In this document: in pieces, positions 8,323 through 17,782 of the stretch | How positions within the stretch are numbered: position 1 is the stretch's first letter | Layout: every line of letters begins with the position of its first letter | From: Bog-756 sp963727075 | GTDB taxonomy: Bacteria > Actinomycetota > Acidimicrobiia > Acidimicrobiales > RAAP-2 | Direction of reading: 5' to 3' | Length of the DNA: 64,000 bases | Assembly: GCA_963727075.1 (NCBI GenBank) | Contig: CAVSET010000006.1 | Span: 1,798,001 to 1,862,000 of the forward strand | Position numbers and translations under genes: made by a program | Notes under the pieces: model-generated | What the model saw: only the letters and a program-made list of their open reading frames with translations | Told to the model about the DNA's origin: nothing | Database searches by the model: none

Positions 8323-9102
8323 ATGGACAATCGAGTGAGAATCGGCATCGCCGAGGCCATCGGGACGATGATCCTGATCGTCGGGGGCCCGGGGACCGCC
8401 ATCCTGGCCACCGGCACCTTCTTCCCCCGGGGCACCGTCGGGATCCTCGGCGTGGCCCTGGCCTTCGGGCTCAGCCTGCTGGTGGCGGCTTATGCCATCG
8501 GGTCCATCTCCGGCTGCCACATCAACCCGGCCGTCACCCTCGGGCTGTGGGTGATCGGCAAGACGAAGACCAGGGAACTGCCCTTCTACATCGTGGGCCA
8601 GGTCGTCGGTGGCCTGGTCGGCGCCCTGGTCATCTACATCATCGCCAACAGCAGCGTCGTATCGTTCAGCGCCAAGACGTCGGGCTTCGCCTCGAACGGC
8701 TATGGGCTCCACTCCCCCGGGGGCTTCAAGTTGGGTGCGGTGATGCTGGCTGAGGTGTTCTTCACCGCCGTCTTCGTCTTCGTCATCGCCTCGACCAGCC
8801 GACTGTCCATGCCAGTCGGCCTCACCGGCATCACGATCGGCCTCACCCTCACGGTGATCCACCTCGTCTCGATCCCGGTCGACAACACCTCGGTCAACCC
8901 GGCCCGAAGCCTGTCGACCGCCGTCTTCCAGGGGAGCTGGGCGCTCAACCAGCTCTGGGTGTTCATCATCTTCCCGATCGTCGGTGGCATCCTCGGCGGG
9001 GCGGCGTGGCGCACCCTCCGGCCCGCGTCGGACGAGATGACCGAGGACGTCTCCGAAGCGGTCGCACCCGCGCCCTACGGCCGGCGCCCCCAACCCGAGT
9101 GA
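8323..9102 (+). CDS. aqpZ: Aquaporin Z-type water channel
   Basis: A 259-residue member of the MIP family with six helices and two half-helices carrying the NPA boxes HINPAVT and SVNPARS. The length and the NPAR form of the second box fit water-selective aquaporins rather than glycerol facilitators. The ATG at 8323 follows AAAGGA at good spacing. The last 25 residues are polar and probably cytoplasmic. It is distinct from the arsenic-linked channel at 55266-56179. It stands alone, divergent from the membrane protein gene upstream. Confidence 0.9.
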   Translation: MDNRVRIGIAEAIGTMILIVGGPGTAILATGTFFPRGTVGILGVALAFGLSLLVAAYAIGSISGCHINPAVTLGLWVIGKTKTRELPFYIVGQVVGGLVGALVIYIIANSSVVSFSAKTSGFASNGYGLHSPGGFKLGAVMLAEVFFTAVFVFVIASTSRLSMPVGLTGITIGLTLTVIHLVSIPVDNTSVNPARSLSTAVFQGSWALNQLWVFIIFPIVGGILGGAAWRTLRPASDEMTEDVSEAVAPAPYGRRPQPE

Positions 9103-9162
9103 GGCGGCGTTCGGGATCGGGGTCCAACCCCTCCGTCACATCGGGACCGTAGCCTGCTGTCG

Positions 9163-9753
9163 ATGACGTATACCGCCCAGCCCCCCACGCTGTTCCATCC
9201 ACACGTCGAGGTCCGCGTCAGCAAGCGACGCAAGAAGACGGCGGGCGCCCACTGGGAGGGTGACCGCATCGTGGTCGTCGTACCGGCCCACCTGCGCGGC
9301 AGTGACCGGGACGAGATGGTCGACAGCCTGTCCCGTCGTCTGGCCTGCCACCGCCCCCACCTGCACGCTTCGGATGCCGAGCTCGAGCAGCGGGCCCTGC
9401 AATTGGGGCGACGCTATCTGGACGGCGTGTCGCCCTCGTCGATCCGATGGTCGGCCACGCAGACCAAGCGATGGGGTTCCTGCACGCTCGACACTCGCGA
9501 GATCCGCATCTCCGAGCGATTGCGAGTGGTCCCCGACTGGGTGCTCGACGGCGTCGTCGTGCACGAACTGGTCCACCTTTTCGAGCCAACCCACTCGCCC
9601 CGGTTCCACCAGCTCGAACAGCGCTACCCTCGCCGTGACGAGGCGGACGTGTTCCTCGAGGGCTACTCACTCGGTCTCCACATGCCCGGCGCCAGCGACG
9701 ACGCCGCGGTCGAGGGCTGCGCCACCGGCCCCCGTACCCCCGCCACGCACTGA
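9163..9753 (+). CDS. YgjP/SprT-like zinc metallopeptidase domain protein
   Basis: A 196-residue protein of the YgjP (DUF45) group of zincin-like peptidases. RWGSC at 103-107 and HELVH at 134-138 followed by a third His in EPTHSPRF are the expected zinc and catalytic motifs. Family members are small cytoplasmic proteins often annotated as M48-like; their substrates are largely unknown. The start ATG at 9163 has no strong ribosome-binding site. Confidence 0.85.
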   Translation: MTYTAQPPTLFHPHVEVRVSKRRKKTAGAHWEGDRIVVVVPAHLRGSDRDEMVDSLSRRLACHRPHLHASDAELEQRALQLGRRYLDGVSPSSIRWSATQTKRWGSCTLDTREIRISERLRVVPDWVLDGVVVHELVHLFEPTHSPRFHQLEQRYPRRDEADVFLEGYSLGLHMPGASDDAAVEGCATGPRTPATH

Positions 9754-9876
9754 GCCACGGGACATCGTGCCCGGCGGGCCCGAGGGGGGCCGGCCGATCG
9801 CCAGTATCGGTCACTTCTGTCCCCGGCGTGGACCCGTTGACGAGCAGGCGGGCGCGATCGCGAGTACAACGGGGGC

Positions 9877-10863
9877 GTGGCCTACCTCCTGGCAGCGACT
9901 GCCGCCTTCGTCAACGCGCTGACCTCCGTGCTGCAGCGGATCGGCGTCGAGACCGCCCCCGCATCGACCACGTTGCGGCTCAGCCTGATGGCCCACGCCA
10001 TCCGTCGGGGCATCTGGCTCGTCGGGTTCGCCCTGATGCTGGTCGTCTTCGGTCTGCAGGCCACCGCCCTGCGCTTCGGTGAGCTGAGCGTGGTCCAGCC
10101 GGTCCTGACCACCGAGCTGTTGTTCCTGCTGCTCATCCTGGGTGCCTGGTTCCGCTATCGCTTGAACGTGAAGGAGTGGCTCGGTGCGGTGACCGTCGTC
10201 GTCGGTCTCGGAGGATTCTTCTTGGCCGCGGCCCCGAGCGGTGGTCAGGCCATCCCGGACACACGGCAGTGGGTGGTGGCCTCAGTCGTCCTGCTCGGAA
10301 TCATCGCCGGTTTCATCGTGGCCGCCCTCCGCGGCCCGCGCTGGTGGCGGGCGGCGGCCTTCGGTGCCGCTACGGCGGTCACCGCCGCCTATACCGCCTC
10401 GCTGACCAAGGCCATCACCAACTACACCAAGCAGGGTTGGGGCCATGTGTTCACGCACTTCCAGCCCTACATGCTCGCCGTCGTGGGGCTCGGCACCGTG
10501 TTCCTCTTGCAGAACGCCTTGCACGCCGGCCCCATCACCGCGTCACGGACCACGCTCGTGACCATCAACCCGCTGGTCAGCATCGTGCTTGGCATCACCC
10601 TGTTCGCCGACCGCCTGCGGGTGGGCCCGGGATGGATCGGCCTCGAGGCGCTGGCGCTGCTCGTGCTGGTTGCCGGCGTGGTCATTCTCGCCCGATCGCC
10701 GCTGGTGGCCGGCGTGCACCCCGAAGGTGACCCGGGCGAGATGCTCGGGGGTGCCCGACGGCGCGCCTTCGACGAGGACGAGCCGCGGCTGGGCGCGGCC
10801 GGCGTGGACAGCCCCTCGCCGGTCCACCCGATGCCCACGGCGGGCGGCCGCCCGAGCGTCTGA
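9877..10863 (+). CDS. DMT/EamA-like transporter
   Basis: A 328-residue membrane protein with about ten helices, paralogous to the permeases at the left edge of the window (shared SVVQP and TEL segments in the third helix region). The GTG start at 9877 puts the first helix directly at the N terminus. The C-terminal 50 residues are charged and follow the last helix. No regulator or substrate gene sits beside it; the MFS gene downstream converges on it. Confidence 0.8.
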   Translation: MAYLLAATAAFVNALTSVLQRIGVETAPASTTLRLSLMAHAIRRGIWLVGFALMLVVFGLQATALRFGELSVVQPVLTTELLFLLLILGAWFRYRLNVKEWLGAVTVVVGLGGFFLAAAPSGGQAIPDTRQWVVASVVLLGIIAGFIVAALRGPRWWRAAAFGAATAVTAAYTASLTKAITNYTKQGWGHVFTHFQPYMLAVVGLGTVFLLQNALHAGPITASRTTLVTINPLVSIVLGITLFADRLRVGPGWIGLEALALLVLVAGVVILARSPLVAGVHPEGDPGEMLGGARRRAFDEDEPRLGAAGVDSPSPVHPMPTAGGRPSV

Positions 10864-10904
10864 TCCCCTCGCCCACCGATCAGGACGACCAACGTTCCTC
10901 TGGA

Positions 10905-12772
10905 TCAGGTGCCGGCACCCACCAGCTCGCGCAACTCCTCGGCGACCTCCTCCTCGTGCCTGGCCTCGTCCTCCCTGGCCCGCTTCGGGCTCCAGCGCCC
11001 GCGGTTCAGCCAGATGGTGGGGATGAAGAGGACCATGCCGGCCACACACACCCAGAACCATCGTTGCCACTGTTTGGGCGACTTGGCCACGCCGTTCACG
11101 AGCGATTCGAGCTGGTTCTGGTGACCCGACAGGTAGGCCAGCTGGGTCCGGTAGGTCCACACCGGGCCGTTCACCTCGTTCAAGTGGGCCAACACCTTGG
11201 CCACCACCGCGGGACCCACCGCATTCTGCAACGCGGCCAGGTTGGCCGCGTCGGGATTGAAGTGGGCCGCGGCGACCACGGACGCGTTCTTGGGATCGGA
11301 GAGAGGCTTCAGCCAGCTGGCGTTGGCCGTCGCGAAGGTCACCAGTTGCGGGTGCTCGAGCTGGAATTGCTGGACGTTGAAGGGGGCGTTGCCCGTCGGA
11401 GGGGTCTGCGCGTAGACCAGGTTGTCCACCACCGGGTTCACCGAGTTGACCACGAGGGGCAAGAAGATGAACGAGAGCCCGACGACCACCCGTAGGGTCC
11501 AGCCCCACAGGGCCAGGCCGGTCCCGACGAGGGCCGGGTTCTTGGCCTCGACCATCTCCGTGTAGGCGGCCATCCACGGGGCGTAGGTGAGCGAGATGGC
11601 GGCCGCCAGCAGGACCTCGAGCAGGATCAGCGTCGAGAAGGGGGTGTAGGGATGATCAGCCTGGCGGAGGAAGAGGATGAGCATGACGATCGACCCGATG
11701 ACGCCGACCAGCATGAGGGGCTTCCGACCCGCAGTTTGTCCGAGAGGATGCCGAAGACGATGAGAGCCACGGCGTCGGCCCCCCAGAACCAGGTGTTGAG
11801 GTAGTTGGCGTTCGACGTCGACAGGTTGAGTCCGTGCGAGTTGGTGAACACGGTGGCCCAGTAGATGGTGAAGAAGGCCGATGCGGCGTAGTACACGAGC
11901 AGGAACAGCGAGATCCCGAGGGCCGAGCCGATCAGGTCCCACTTGAGGATCTGGCGCCACGGGTGGGCGGTGGCCGCCTCGACGTCCGCCTCGGAGAGAC
12001 CCCGGGCCTTCGCCTCGATGAGGGCGCGGTCGCGTTCGGTGACCATGAGCTGGTCGCGCAGCCGTGACGAGAGGTCCTTCATGAAGAAGAGGGCGACGAC
12101 GAACAGGACGATGGACACCGCACCGGAGATCACGAACTGCCACTTCCATCCAGAGAGGTGATTCCACACCGGCGGGTTGGGCCCGAGGAAGTAGTTGATG
12201 GTGTTGGTGGCGACGATGGAGGTGATGAGCGAGCCGGCGACCGGTCCGATGGTCCAGAAGCCCATGGCCGAGGCCCGGCCCAGCTGCGGGCTGAAGTCAC
12301 GCACCAGGGCCGGTGTGGCCACCAGGATGGCGCCCTCGACCAGACCGAGGGCGCAGATGGTGATGGCGAACTGCCACTGGGTGGTGCAGGCGGGAACGGC
12401 CACGGCCACCAACAGCCCGACGATCAGCAACCCGTAGATGATCACGTTGGACCGGCCCAGCTGGTCCGTCTTGCTGGCGGGCAGGGAGGCGAACGCGCCG
12501 ATCAGGTTGGAGACCACCACGATGCCCACGTAGAACGCGAACGACATGTGGTAGTACTGCAGGATGTTGGGGGTCACCCCGGTCTGGGTGAAGTACGTGT
12601 AGTAGAGGACGATGGTGGCGGCCACGGCCAGGGCCAGGTAGGCGGTCCGCTTGCCGGTGCCCGGGTACTCGTCGATCTCGTGGACGAATAGGAAGCGGAA
12701 CAACGCGCCATGCTGGGAGGCCCTCCCGCTCGTTCCTCCTGAGCCCGCCACGGTTGCAGTATCGCTTGCCAT
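10905..12772 (-). CDS. Major facilitator superfamily transporter, interrupted by a single-base frameshift
   Basis: The first frame supplies the N-terminal half of an MFS permease (helices from about residue 45, loop motif GAFASLPASKTDQLGRSN, then NYLNTWFWGADAVALIVFGILSDKLRV). The second frame resumes as RKPLMLVGVIGSIVMLILFL and runs to the stop at 10905. Adding one C around 11722-11731 joins them as SDKLRVRKPLML, the usual loop between helices 8 and 9. The C-terminal half contains an unusually long soluble insert of about 100 residues before the last helix. ATG 12772 is preferred over 12790 because GGGGGAG precedes it. The substrate is unknown; the acyl-CoA catabolic genes lie upstream on the same strand. 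Confidence 0.8.
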
Positions 12773-12901
12773 ACCACTCCCCCTGTTCATCAGGCGATCG
12801 GACCGCTCCCCAGCCTGGCCCGACCGTAGCGCACTAGCGGGTCGGCCGGAAGCCTCCGGCCGCTGTGGCAGGCCGCCGGCCCGCCGAAAGCGCCCGAACG
12901 G

Positions 12902-14034
12902 TCAGCCGTCGAGCACGGCCGCAGCTACGAGCTCCTCGAGGTAGCGGGTGTCCCACCACGAGATCTGGAGCTGCTTGGCGCTGCCGGAAGTACAGCTGGA
13001 TGTCGAACTCGACGGTGAACCCGATGCCCCCGAAGACCTGTTGCGCCATCGCCGTCACGTCGCGAAAGGTCCGACAGGCGAACAACTTGGCCATCGGTGC
13101 CAGCTTGGCCACGCTCCGTCCGCTCGATCGGGCCCATGCCGCCTCGTGGACGAGCATCTCGGCTCCGTCCACGGCCGTCGACGCATCGGCCAGGTAGTGG
13201 GCGAGGGCCTGAAAGGCACCGAGCGGCTTGTCGAATTGGTGCCGGTCCTTGGCGTACTGCACGGTGATCTCCAGCGCGTACCGGGCCCCGCCCACGGCCT
13301 GGGCCGCGGCCAGGATGACAGCCTCGTGCATCACCCAGTCCCAGGTGGACCAACCGCTGCCCGGCTCGCCGATGCGGTCGGCCGCGGTGACGCGGACCTG
13401 GTCGAGATCGACCCGGTACTGGCAGTCGGACGCGATGGTCAGCTGCTGGGTCAGACTCACCCCCGAGGCGGCCGGATCGACGAGGAAGAGGTCGACGTCG
13501 CCCGGCGCGTCGCCAGTCCGGGCCACCACCAACAACCGGGAAGCCGCCTTGGCGAAGGCCACATGGCGCTTGACGCCCGAGAGCACGAAACCGTCCGCCG
13601 TCGGGTTCCGCTCTGAGCTGCACACCCCGCGGACCGAACCCGTTGTCCGGCTCGAGCCAGGCCGGGGTCAGCACGGCCTCTCCCGAGACGATCCGCGGCA
13701 GCCACGCCTGCTTCTGCTCGTCATCGGCCGCCCGGGCCAGCGCGCCGCCACAGAGCACCGCGCTCACGAAGTGGGGCGACGGCGCCAACGCCCGACCGAG
13801 CTCTTCGTAGAGGACGACCCCCTCCAGCGTGGTCATGCCGGAACCGCCGAACTCCTCGGGCAGCTGGAGACCGATGACGTCGAGGTGGGCGAGCTGCTTC
13901 CAAAGGTCGGGCGGGTAGCCGAGTGCGTCGTCCTCCAGCTCGCGCACCACGGACAGCGGACTGGTGGTGGCGCACACGCCCCGCACCGTCTCCCGCAGCA
14001 TCTCCTGCTCCGGGTTGAATCGCAGGTCCAGCAT
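12902..14034 (-). pseudogene. Acyl-CoA dehydrogenase, two single-base frameshifts
   Basis: Three frames combine into one acyl-CoA dehydrogenase of about 376 residues: LRFNPEQEMLRETVRG and LPEEFGGSGMTTLEGV (N-terminal helical domain), LTPAWLEPDNGF (beta domain), then FVLSGVKRHVAFAKA and the C-terminal FAD-binding helices with QQVFGGIGFTVEFDIQLYFR, ending KQLQISWWDTRYLEEL. The joins need removal of one G near 13593-13600 and one base near 12981-12987. The reading frame is otherwise well conserved, which argues for sequencing indels. The smaller size and degenerate catalytic region fit the alpha or beta partner of a heteromeric ACAD such as those in mycobacterial steroid side-chain oxidation; this is inference. 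Confidence 0.8.
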
Positions 14035-14085
14035 GTCAGGTCTCCTCTTCGGATCGTGTCGGTGAAGGGACGGCGCGACGATCGG

Positions 14086-14571
14086 TCACGGCGTCCACCG
14101 GTCCCCCCGCCGCTCCCACGGGTTGTCGTCCTCGGTGAGCGGGAGCGCCACCCGGGCCCGACAGGTCGTCTTGTCGTCTCCCTCCACCGACACCGAGATG
14201 TCGATGGCGACCCAGCCGCACCCGGTGGTGTCGACCCCCGTGTCGGTGACCACGCCCTGGAACACCATGGTGTCACCGGGGAAGATCGAACCGAGCATCC
14301 GGAAGGTCATGCGCCGGAGGCGGCCGTAAGGGCCGGTCCAGTCGGTCACGAACCGCTCGAACCAGGCCGCCTGGTTGGGTGTGTTGAGGAAGATGTCGCG
14401 GGTGCCGTTGCGGTGGACGGCGAAGTCCTTGTCGTGGTGCATGGGCCGCCAATCGCGGGAGGCCAGCGCGCCGAGCACCACGGTGGTGGCGGTAACAGGG
14501 TAGGACAGGTCGGGCAACACGTCGCCGACGGCCACCTCGCCGTGCAACCGGCGCGGGATGGTGGCGGTCAC
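14086..14571 (-). CDS. MaoC-fold enoyl-CoA hydratase subunit (ChsH1-like)
   Basis: A 161-residue hotdog protein with the hydratase-2 catalytic signature Asp-x4-His in SRDWRPMHHDKDFA (Asp40, His45), the pair that activates water in (R)-specific enoyl-CoA hydratases. Its ATG overlaps the stop of the upstream MaoC-like gene (ATGA), so the two are co-translated. Mycobacterial ChsH1 and ChsH2 form a heteromeric hydratase in which only one partner carries these residues; the present pair fits that plan. It lies between two acyl-CoA dehydrogenase genes, consistent with the hydration step of beta-oxidation. Confidence 0.8.
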   Translation of the reverse strand: MTATIPRRLHGEVAVGDVLPDLSYPVTATTVVLGALASRDWRPMHHDKDFAVHRNGTRDIFLNTPNQAAWFERFVTDWTGPYGRLRRMTFRMLGSIFPGDTMVFQGVVTDTGVDTTGCGWVAIDISVSVEGDDKTTCRARVALPLTEDDNPWERRGDRWTP

Positions 14572-15107
14572 GAGGACGCCCCTCCATCCTCGGGACGCAC
14601 GGGTCGTCGATAGCCGAAGCCGGTGTAGCTCTCCACAGCCACCAGCTCACCGCGTTGGTTGTGGTACTCGACGTCGATGACCCAGAAGCGGCCCGTGCCC
14701 AGCCTGGTCGTCTTCTCGTCGCTCACCGAGCGCAGGATCTGGTGCGTCACCAGCCGGTCCCCCGGCCGCACCGGCTCGTGAAAGACGATGGTGTTGTCGC
14801 TCATGACCGCTTCGGGCAACCCGAGACCCTCCTTCAGGTCGAAATGGACCTGGAGGGGCAGGCCGGTCCGATCACGGCCGGGCGCCCAGTGGTGGGGCCG
14901 GAACCACACCGAGACCATGGTCGGCGGGGCGATGGGCCCGGCGGTGACCTCCTCGGCCACCGCCGCGTCCCAGAACAGTGGGTTCCCGTTCTCGACCGAG
15001 GCGCACGTGGTCCACACGTAGCCCTGCTCGACGGGAAACTCGCCGACCTCCTCGTACTGCTCGACCCCGATGAGGTCAGCGATGTCGGAGATGCCGATGG
15101 CGGTCAT
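14568..15107 (-). CDS. MaoC N-terminal-type dehydratase partner (ChsH2 N-domain-like)
   Basis: A 179-residue protein resembling the MaoC_dehydrat_N hotdog fold: YEEVGEFPVEQGYVWTTCAS, GPIAPPTMVSVWFRPHHW and FHEPVRPGDRLVTHQILR. It lacks the Asp-x4-His catalytic pair, as expected for the structural partner of a two-subunit hydratase. Unlike mycobacterial ChsH2 there is no C-terminal DUF35 domain; a DUF35 domain instead occurs fused to the KAS-fold protein at 17783-19229. Both ends overlap neighbours by ATGA, so translation is coupled from the CoA-transferase gene through both hotdog genes. Confidence 0.8.
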   Translation of the reverse strand: MTAIGISDIADLIGVEQYEEVGEFPVEQGYVWTTCASVENGNPLFWDAAVAEEVTAGPIAPPTMVSVWFRPHHWAPGRDRTGLPLQVHFDLKEGLGLPEAVMSDNTIVFHEPVRPGDRLVTHQILRSVSDEKTTRLGTGRFWVIDVEYHNQRGELVAVESYTGFGYRRPVRPEDGGASS

Positions 15108-16348
15108 GCCACCACTCCTCTTGCTCGGAGTTCGGCGATGCGATCGGGTTCGATGCCGGCCGTCGTCAGCAGTCGCTCGGTGTCGGTTCGGAGCGGGTCG
15201 GTCACCGTCACCGGCTCCTCGAGGTCCTCCATGCCGGCGAAGACCGCGCCGACCTGGCGGAACCGGGAGGGACGGCCCTCATCGGTCGGAGGAGGATCGG
15301 CGACGGCTTCGACGAAGGCGTGGCGGGCGGCGTACTGCTCGTCGTCGACCAGCTCGGCCACCGACAGCACCGGCGTCACACAGGTGTCAGCGCCGGACAG
15401 CTCGGCCACCCAGGCGTCACGCCCTCTCGAGGCGAAGGCGGCGCGGAAGTCGGCCCTGATCTTGTCCTGGACTCCGTCGTCCAACTGGTGCGGGACCCAT
15501 TCCTCGCATCCGAGGACCCGGCACAGGTTGGCGAAGAACCGCGGTTCGATGGCGCCGACGGCCAGCCACCCGCCGTCCGCCGCCTGGTAAGTGTCGTAGC
15601 AGGCGTACCGACCGGTGATCATGCTCTGTCCCGGGCCGACCGGTGCCCCGGTGGCCAGGTGCTCGTCGACGGCCAACGAGGTGAGCCACAGCACGCCGTC
15701 GGCGATGGACACATCGAGGTGGGTGCCCGGACCGTCCTCCCCCCGACCGAGGAGTGCGGCCATGATGGCCATGGCCGCCTGCATCCCACCGGCGGCCGCA
15801 TCGGCGATGGTTGCTCCCGGCACCGGCGGACCGCCGTCGGCCCGGGGCTCGGTGGTGGCCAGGTAGCCACCCACGGCCAGGTAGTTGAGGTCGTGGCCGG
15901 CCCAGCCCGATCGCGGGCCGCTTTGGCCATACCCGGTGGTGGAGCACAGGATGATCCGGGGATTCTCGGCCTGGAGGGAGCCGAAGCCGATGCCCAGGCG
16001 GTCGGCCACCCCGGGCCGGAAGCTCTCGACCACCACGTCGGCCGTCCGGGCCAGGGCCATGAAGGCGCCTCGACCGTCGGGGTCCTTCAGGTCGATCGCC
16101 GTGTGGAGCAGGTGCCGCGAACCGCTGTAGGCGTAGTAGGGCGGCCGGATGGGCTGTGCGCCGCGGCCGGGAACGGCGCCCACCTTGACCACGGTGGCCC
16201 CGTAGTCGGCCAGCAGGCGCGTGCACCTCGCCGCCGGTCCTACGCTCGCCAGATCGAGGATGCTGGTGCCACGGAGCGGCCCCCGAGGAGCGCCGGCCGG
16301 CAACGACGTCGACGGCGCGGTGGTATCGGCGGCTGGCGTACGCGGCAC
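15104..16348 (-). CDS. CaiB/BaiF family III CoA-transferase, alpha-methylacyl-CoA racemase-like
   Basis: A protein of about 414 residues of the family III CoA-transferase/AMACR fold. GHDLNYLAVGG carries the His and HLDVSIADGVL the Asp expected of alpha-methylacyl-CoA racemases, enzymes that epimerise 2-methyl acyl-CoAs such as sterol side-chain intermediates; FRPGVADRLGIGF and ILCSTTGYGQSGP are general family segments. The GTG at 16348 is chosen as the first start after the upstream ACAD stop; a much longer open frame upstream is a shadow of that gene. A racemase beside paired ACADs and hydratases supports catabolism of branched acyl-CoAs. A transferase role cannot be excluded. Confidence 0.8.
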   Translation of the reverse strand: MPRTPAADTTAPSTSLPAGAPRGPLRGTSILDLASVGPAARCTRLLADYGATVVKVGAVPGRGAQPIRPPYYAYSGSRHLLHTAIDLKDPDGRGAFMALARTADVVVESFRPGVADRLGIGFGSLQAENPRIILCSTTGYGQSGPRSGWAGHDLNYLAVGGYLATTEPRADGGPPVPGATIADAAAGGMQAAMAIMAALLGRGEDGPGTHLDVSIADGVLWLTSLAVDEHLATGAPVGPGQSMITGRYACYDTYQAADGGWLAVGAIEPRFFANLCRVLGCEEWVPHQLDDGVQDKIRADFRAAFASRGRDAWVAELSGADTCVTPVLSVAELVDDEQYAARHAFVEAVADPPPTDEGRPSRFRQVGAVFAGMEDLEEPVTVTDPLRTDTERLLTTAGIEPDRIAELRARGVVA

Positions 16349-16365
16349 GTGGGGCTCGCCGGCGA

Positions 16366-17547
16366 TCAGAAGTTCTTCGGGAGGCCGAGCTTGCGCCGGG
16401 CGATGATGTTCTTCTGGATCTCGGACGACCCTCCCCCGATGGTGTCGATCACCGTGTACCGGTAGGTCGACTCGGCGCGGCCGCGCATGGGGGCGTCCTC
16501 GTCCCGCACCCGCAGCTGGCCACCGGGACCGGCGATGTCCATGGAGGCGTCGGCCAACCGCTTCGAATACTCGGTGGTGAACAGCTTGTACTCCGAAGCC
16601 TCGGCGGTGGGCGGGGCGCCACCCTGTGACGACGCGAACACGAACTTGAGGCCGAGCACCCGGGCCACCTCGGCCTCGGTGTGCAACGACGCGAGCTCGG
16701 CCCTGACCACGGCATCGTCCTTCAGGGGCTCGCCGTCCCGGGTGGCGGTAGCCACGTACTCGGTCAACAGGTCGAGGCGCTGGGCGATCGGGGAATAGGT
16801 GAACAAGGTGAAGCGCTCGAGGTCGAGCGCTTCGGAGATGTACTGGAACCCCTTGTTGAGCTCCCCCACCACGTAGTCGTCGGAGACCCACACATCGTCG
16901 AGGTACACCTCGTTGGTCCGTTCGTCCCCCATGGTCCAAATGGGCTTCACCGTGATGCCGGGGTGGTCCATCGGCACCAGGAAGAGCGTGATCCCGTTGT
17001 GCTTGGGTGCGTCGGGGTCGGTGCGGGCCCCCACCCAGTACCAGTCGGCGAAATGGGCCGAGGTGGTCCAGGTCTTCTGACCGTTGAGCCGCCACCCCTC
17101 CCCGTCCCGGGTCGCCTTCAATTGCATGGATGCCGCGTCCGAACCGGCGTTGGGCTCGGAGTAGCCCACCGCGAACTCGACCTCGTTCCGGAGGATCTTG
17201 GGGAGGAATTCCCGCTTCAGCCGGTCGCTGCCATGGCTGATGATGGTCTTGCCGATGATGCCGACGCCCTTGCCGATCTGCGGGCCGCCCCGGGCGGCCA
17301 GGGCCTCGTTGAGCAGGTACTCGTAGATACCCTCACCGTCGGAGCCCCCGTACTCCTCCGGCCAGGTGATCCCGAGCCAACCCTGCTCACCGACCTTGGC
17401 CATGAACGTGCGGCGCAGCGGGGTGTCGACGATCTGGGCCATGTTCTCCCGGGTGACGTCGAACACCTCCGGGTCGTCGTTGGCATCGAGGAACGCTTCG
17501 ACCTCCTGGACGAATTCGAGCTGTCGAGGCGTGAACTCGAAATCCAT
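16366..17547 (-). CDS. Acyl-CoA dehydrogenase (FadE-like)
   Basis: A 393-residue intact acyl-CoA dehydrogenase. The N-terminal helical domain includes WLGITWPEEYGGS; the beta domain has VGYSEPNAGSDAASMQLKA and LNGQKTWTTSAHFADWYWV, the substrate- and FAD-contacting strands; the C-terminal domain ends DTIGGGSSEIQKNIIARR. The enzyme family oxidises acyl-CoA to enoyl-CoA with electrons to ETF. ATG 17547 follows GGAGGCCCAC, a strong ribosome-binding site, and begins at the first helix. It is the first gene of a five-gene minus-strand operon and faces a divergent KAS/DUF35-thiolase pair across a 235-bp region containing two palindromes. Confidence 0.9.
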   Translation of the reverse strand: MDFEFTPRQLEFVQEVEAFLDANDDPEVFDVTRENMAQIVDTPLRRTFMAKVGEQGWLGITWPEEYGGSDGEGIYEYLLNEALAARGGPQIGKGVGIIGKTIISHGSDRLKREFLPKILRNEVEFAVGYSEPNAGSDAASMQLKATRDGEGWRLNGQKTWTTSAHFADWYWVGARTDPDAPKHNGITLFLVPMDHPGITVKPIWTMGDERTNEVYLDDVWVSDDYVVGELNKGFQYISEALDLERFTLFTYSPIAQRLDLLTEYVATATRDGEPLKDDAVVRAELASLHTEAEVARVLGLKFVFASSQGGAPPTAEASEYKLFTTEYSKRLADASMDIAGPGGQLRVRDEDAPMRGRAESTYRYTVIDTIGGGSSEIQKNIIARRKLGLPKNF

Positions 17548-17589
17548 GTGGGCCTCCATCATCGGGCTGCGGCCGCCGCCGGTGGTTTC

Positions 17590-17629
17590 CTGACTGACCG
17601 TCAGATACTGTGGCCATCATAGGATGGCC
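17590..17629. promoter_or_regulatory. Two inverted repeats between divergent catabolic operons
   Basis: The 235-bp gap between the ACAD operon (minus) and the KAS/DUF35-thiolase operon (plus) contains CTGAC-N5-GTCAG at 17590-17604 and GGCCATC-N4-GATGGCC at 17612-17629, the latter with perfect 7-bp arms. Both lie close to the ACAD gene start. Their placement suits a TetR-type repressor controlling both operons. No regulator gene is adjacent, and neither repeat matches the KstR or KstR2 consensus as I remember it. Confidence 0.5.
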
Positions 17630-17782
17630 GGACTGGACGGGCCAGCGGCGACCGCCTGACCAGCGGAAGCGGTCGGGTCCGCCCGATGCCCCGCGGCGCT
17701 CGGACCAGGACCGGGCCGCCAGGCGTCGGTTCGGCCGGCCGGTCGGCCGGAGGGACACCGAGACGAAGGGATCACCCCACAG

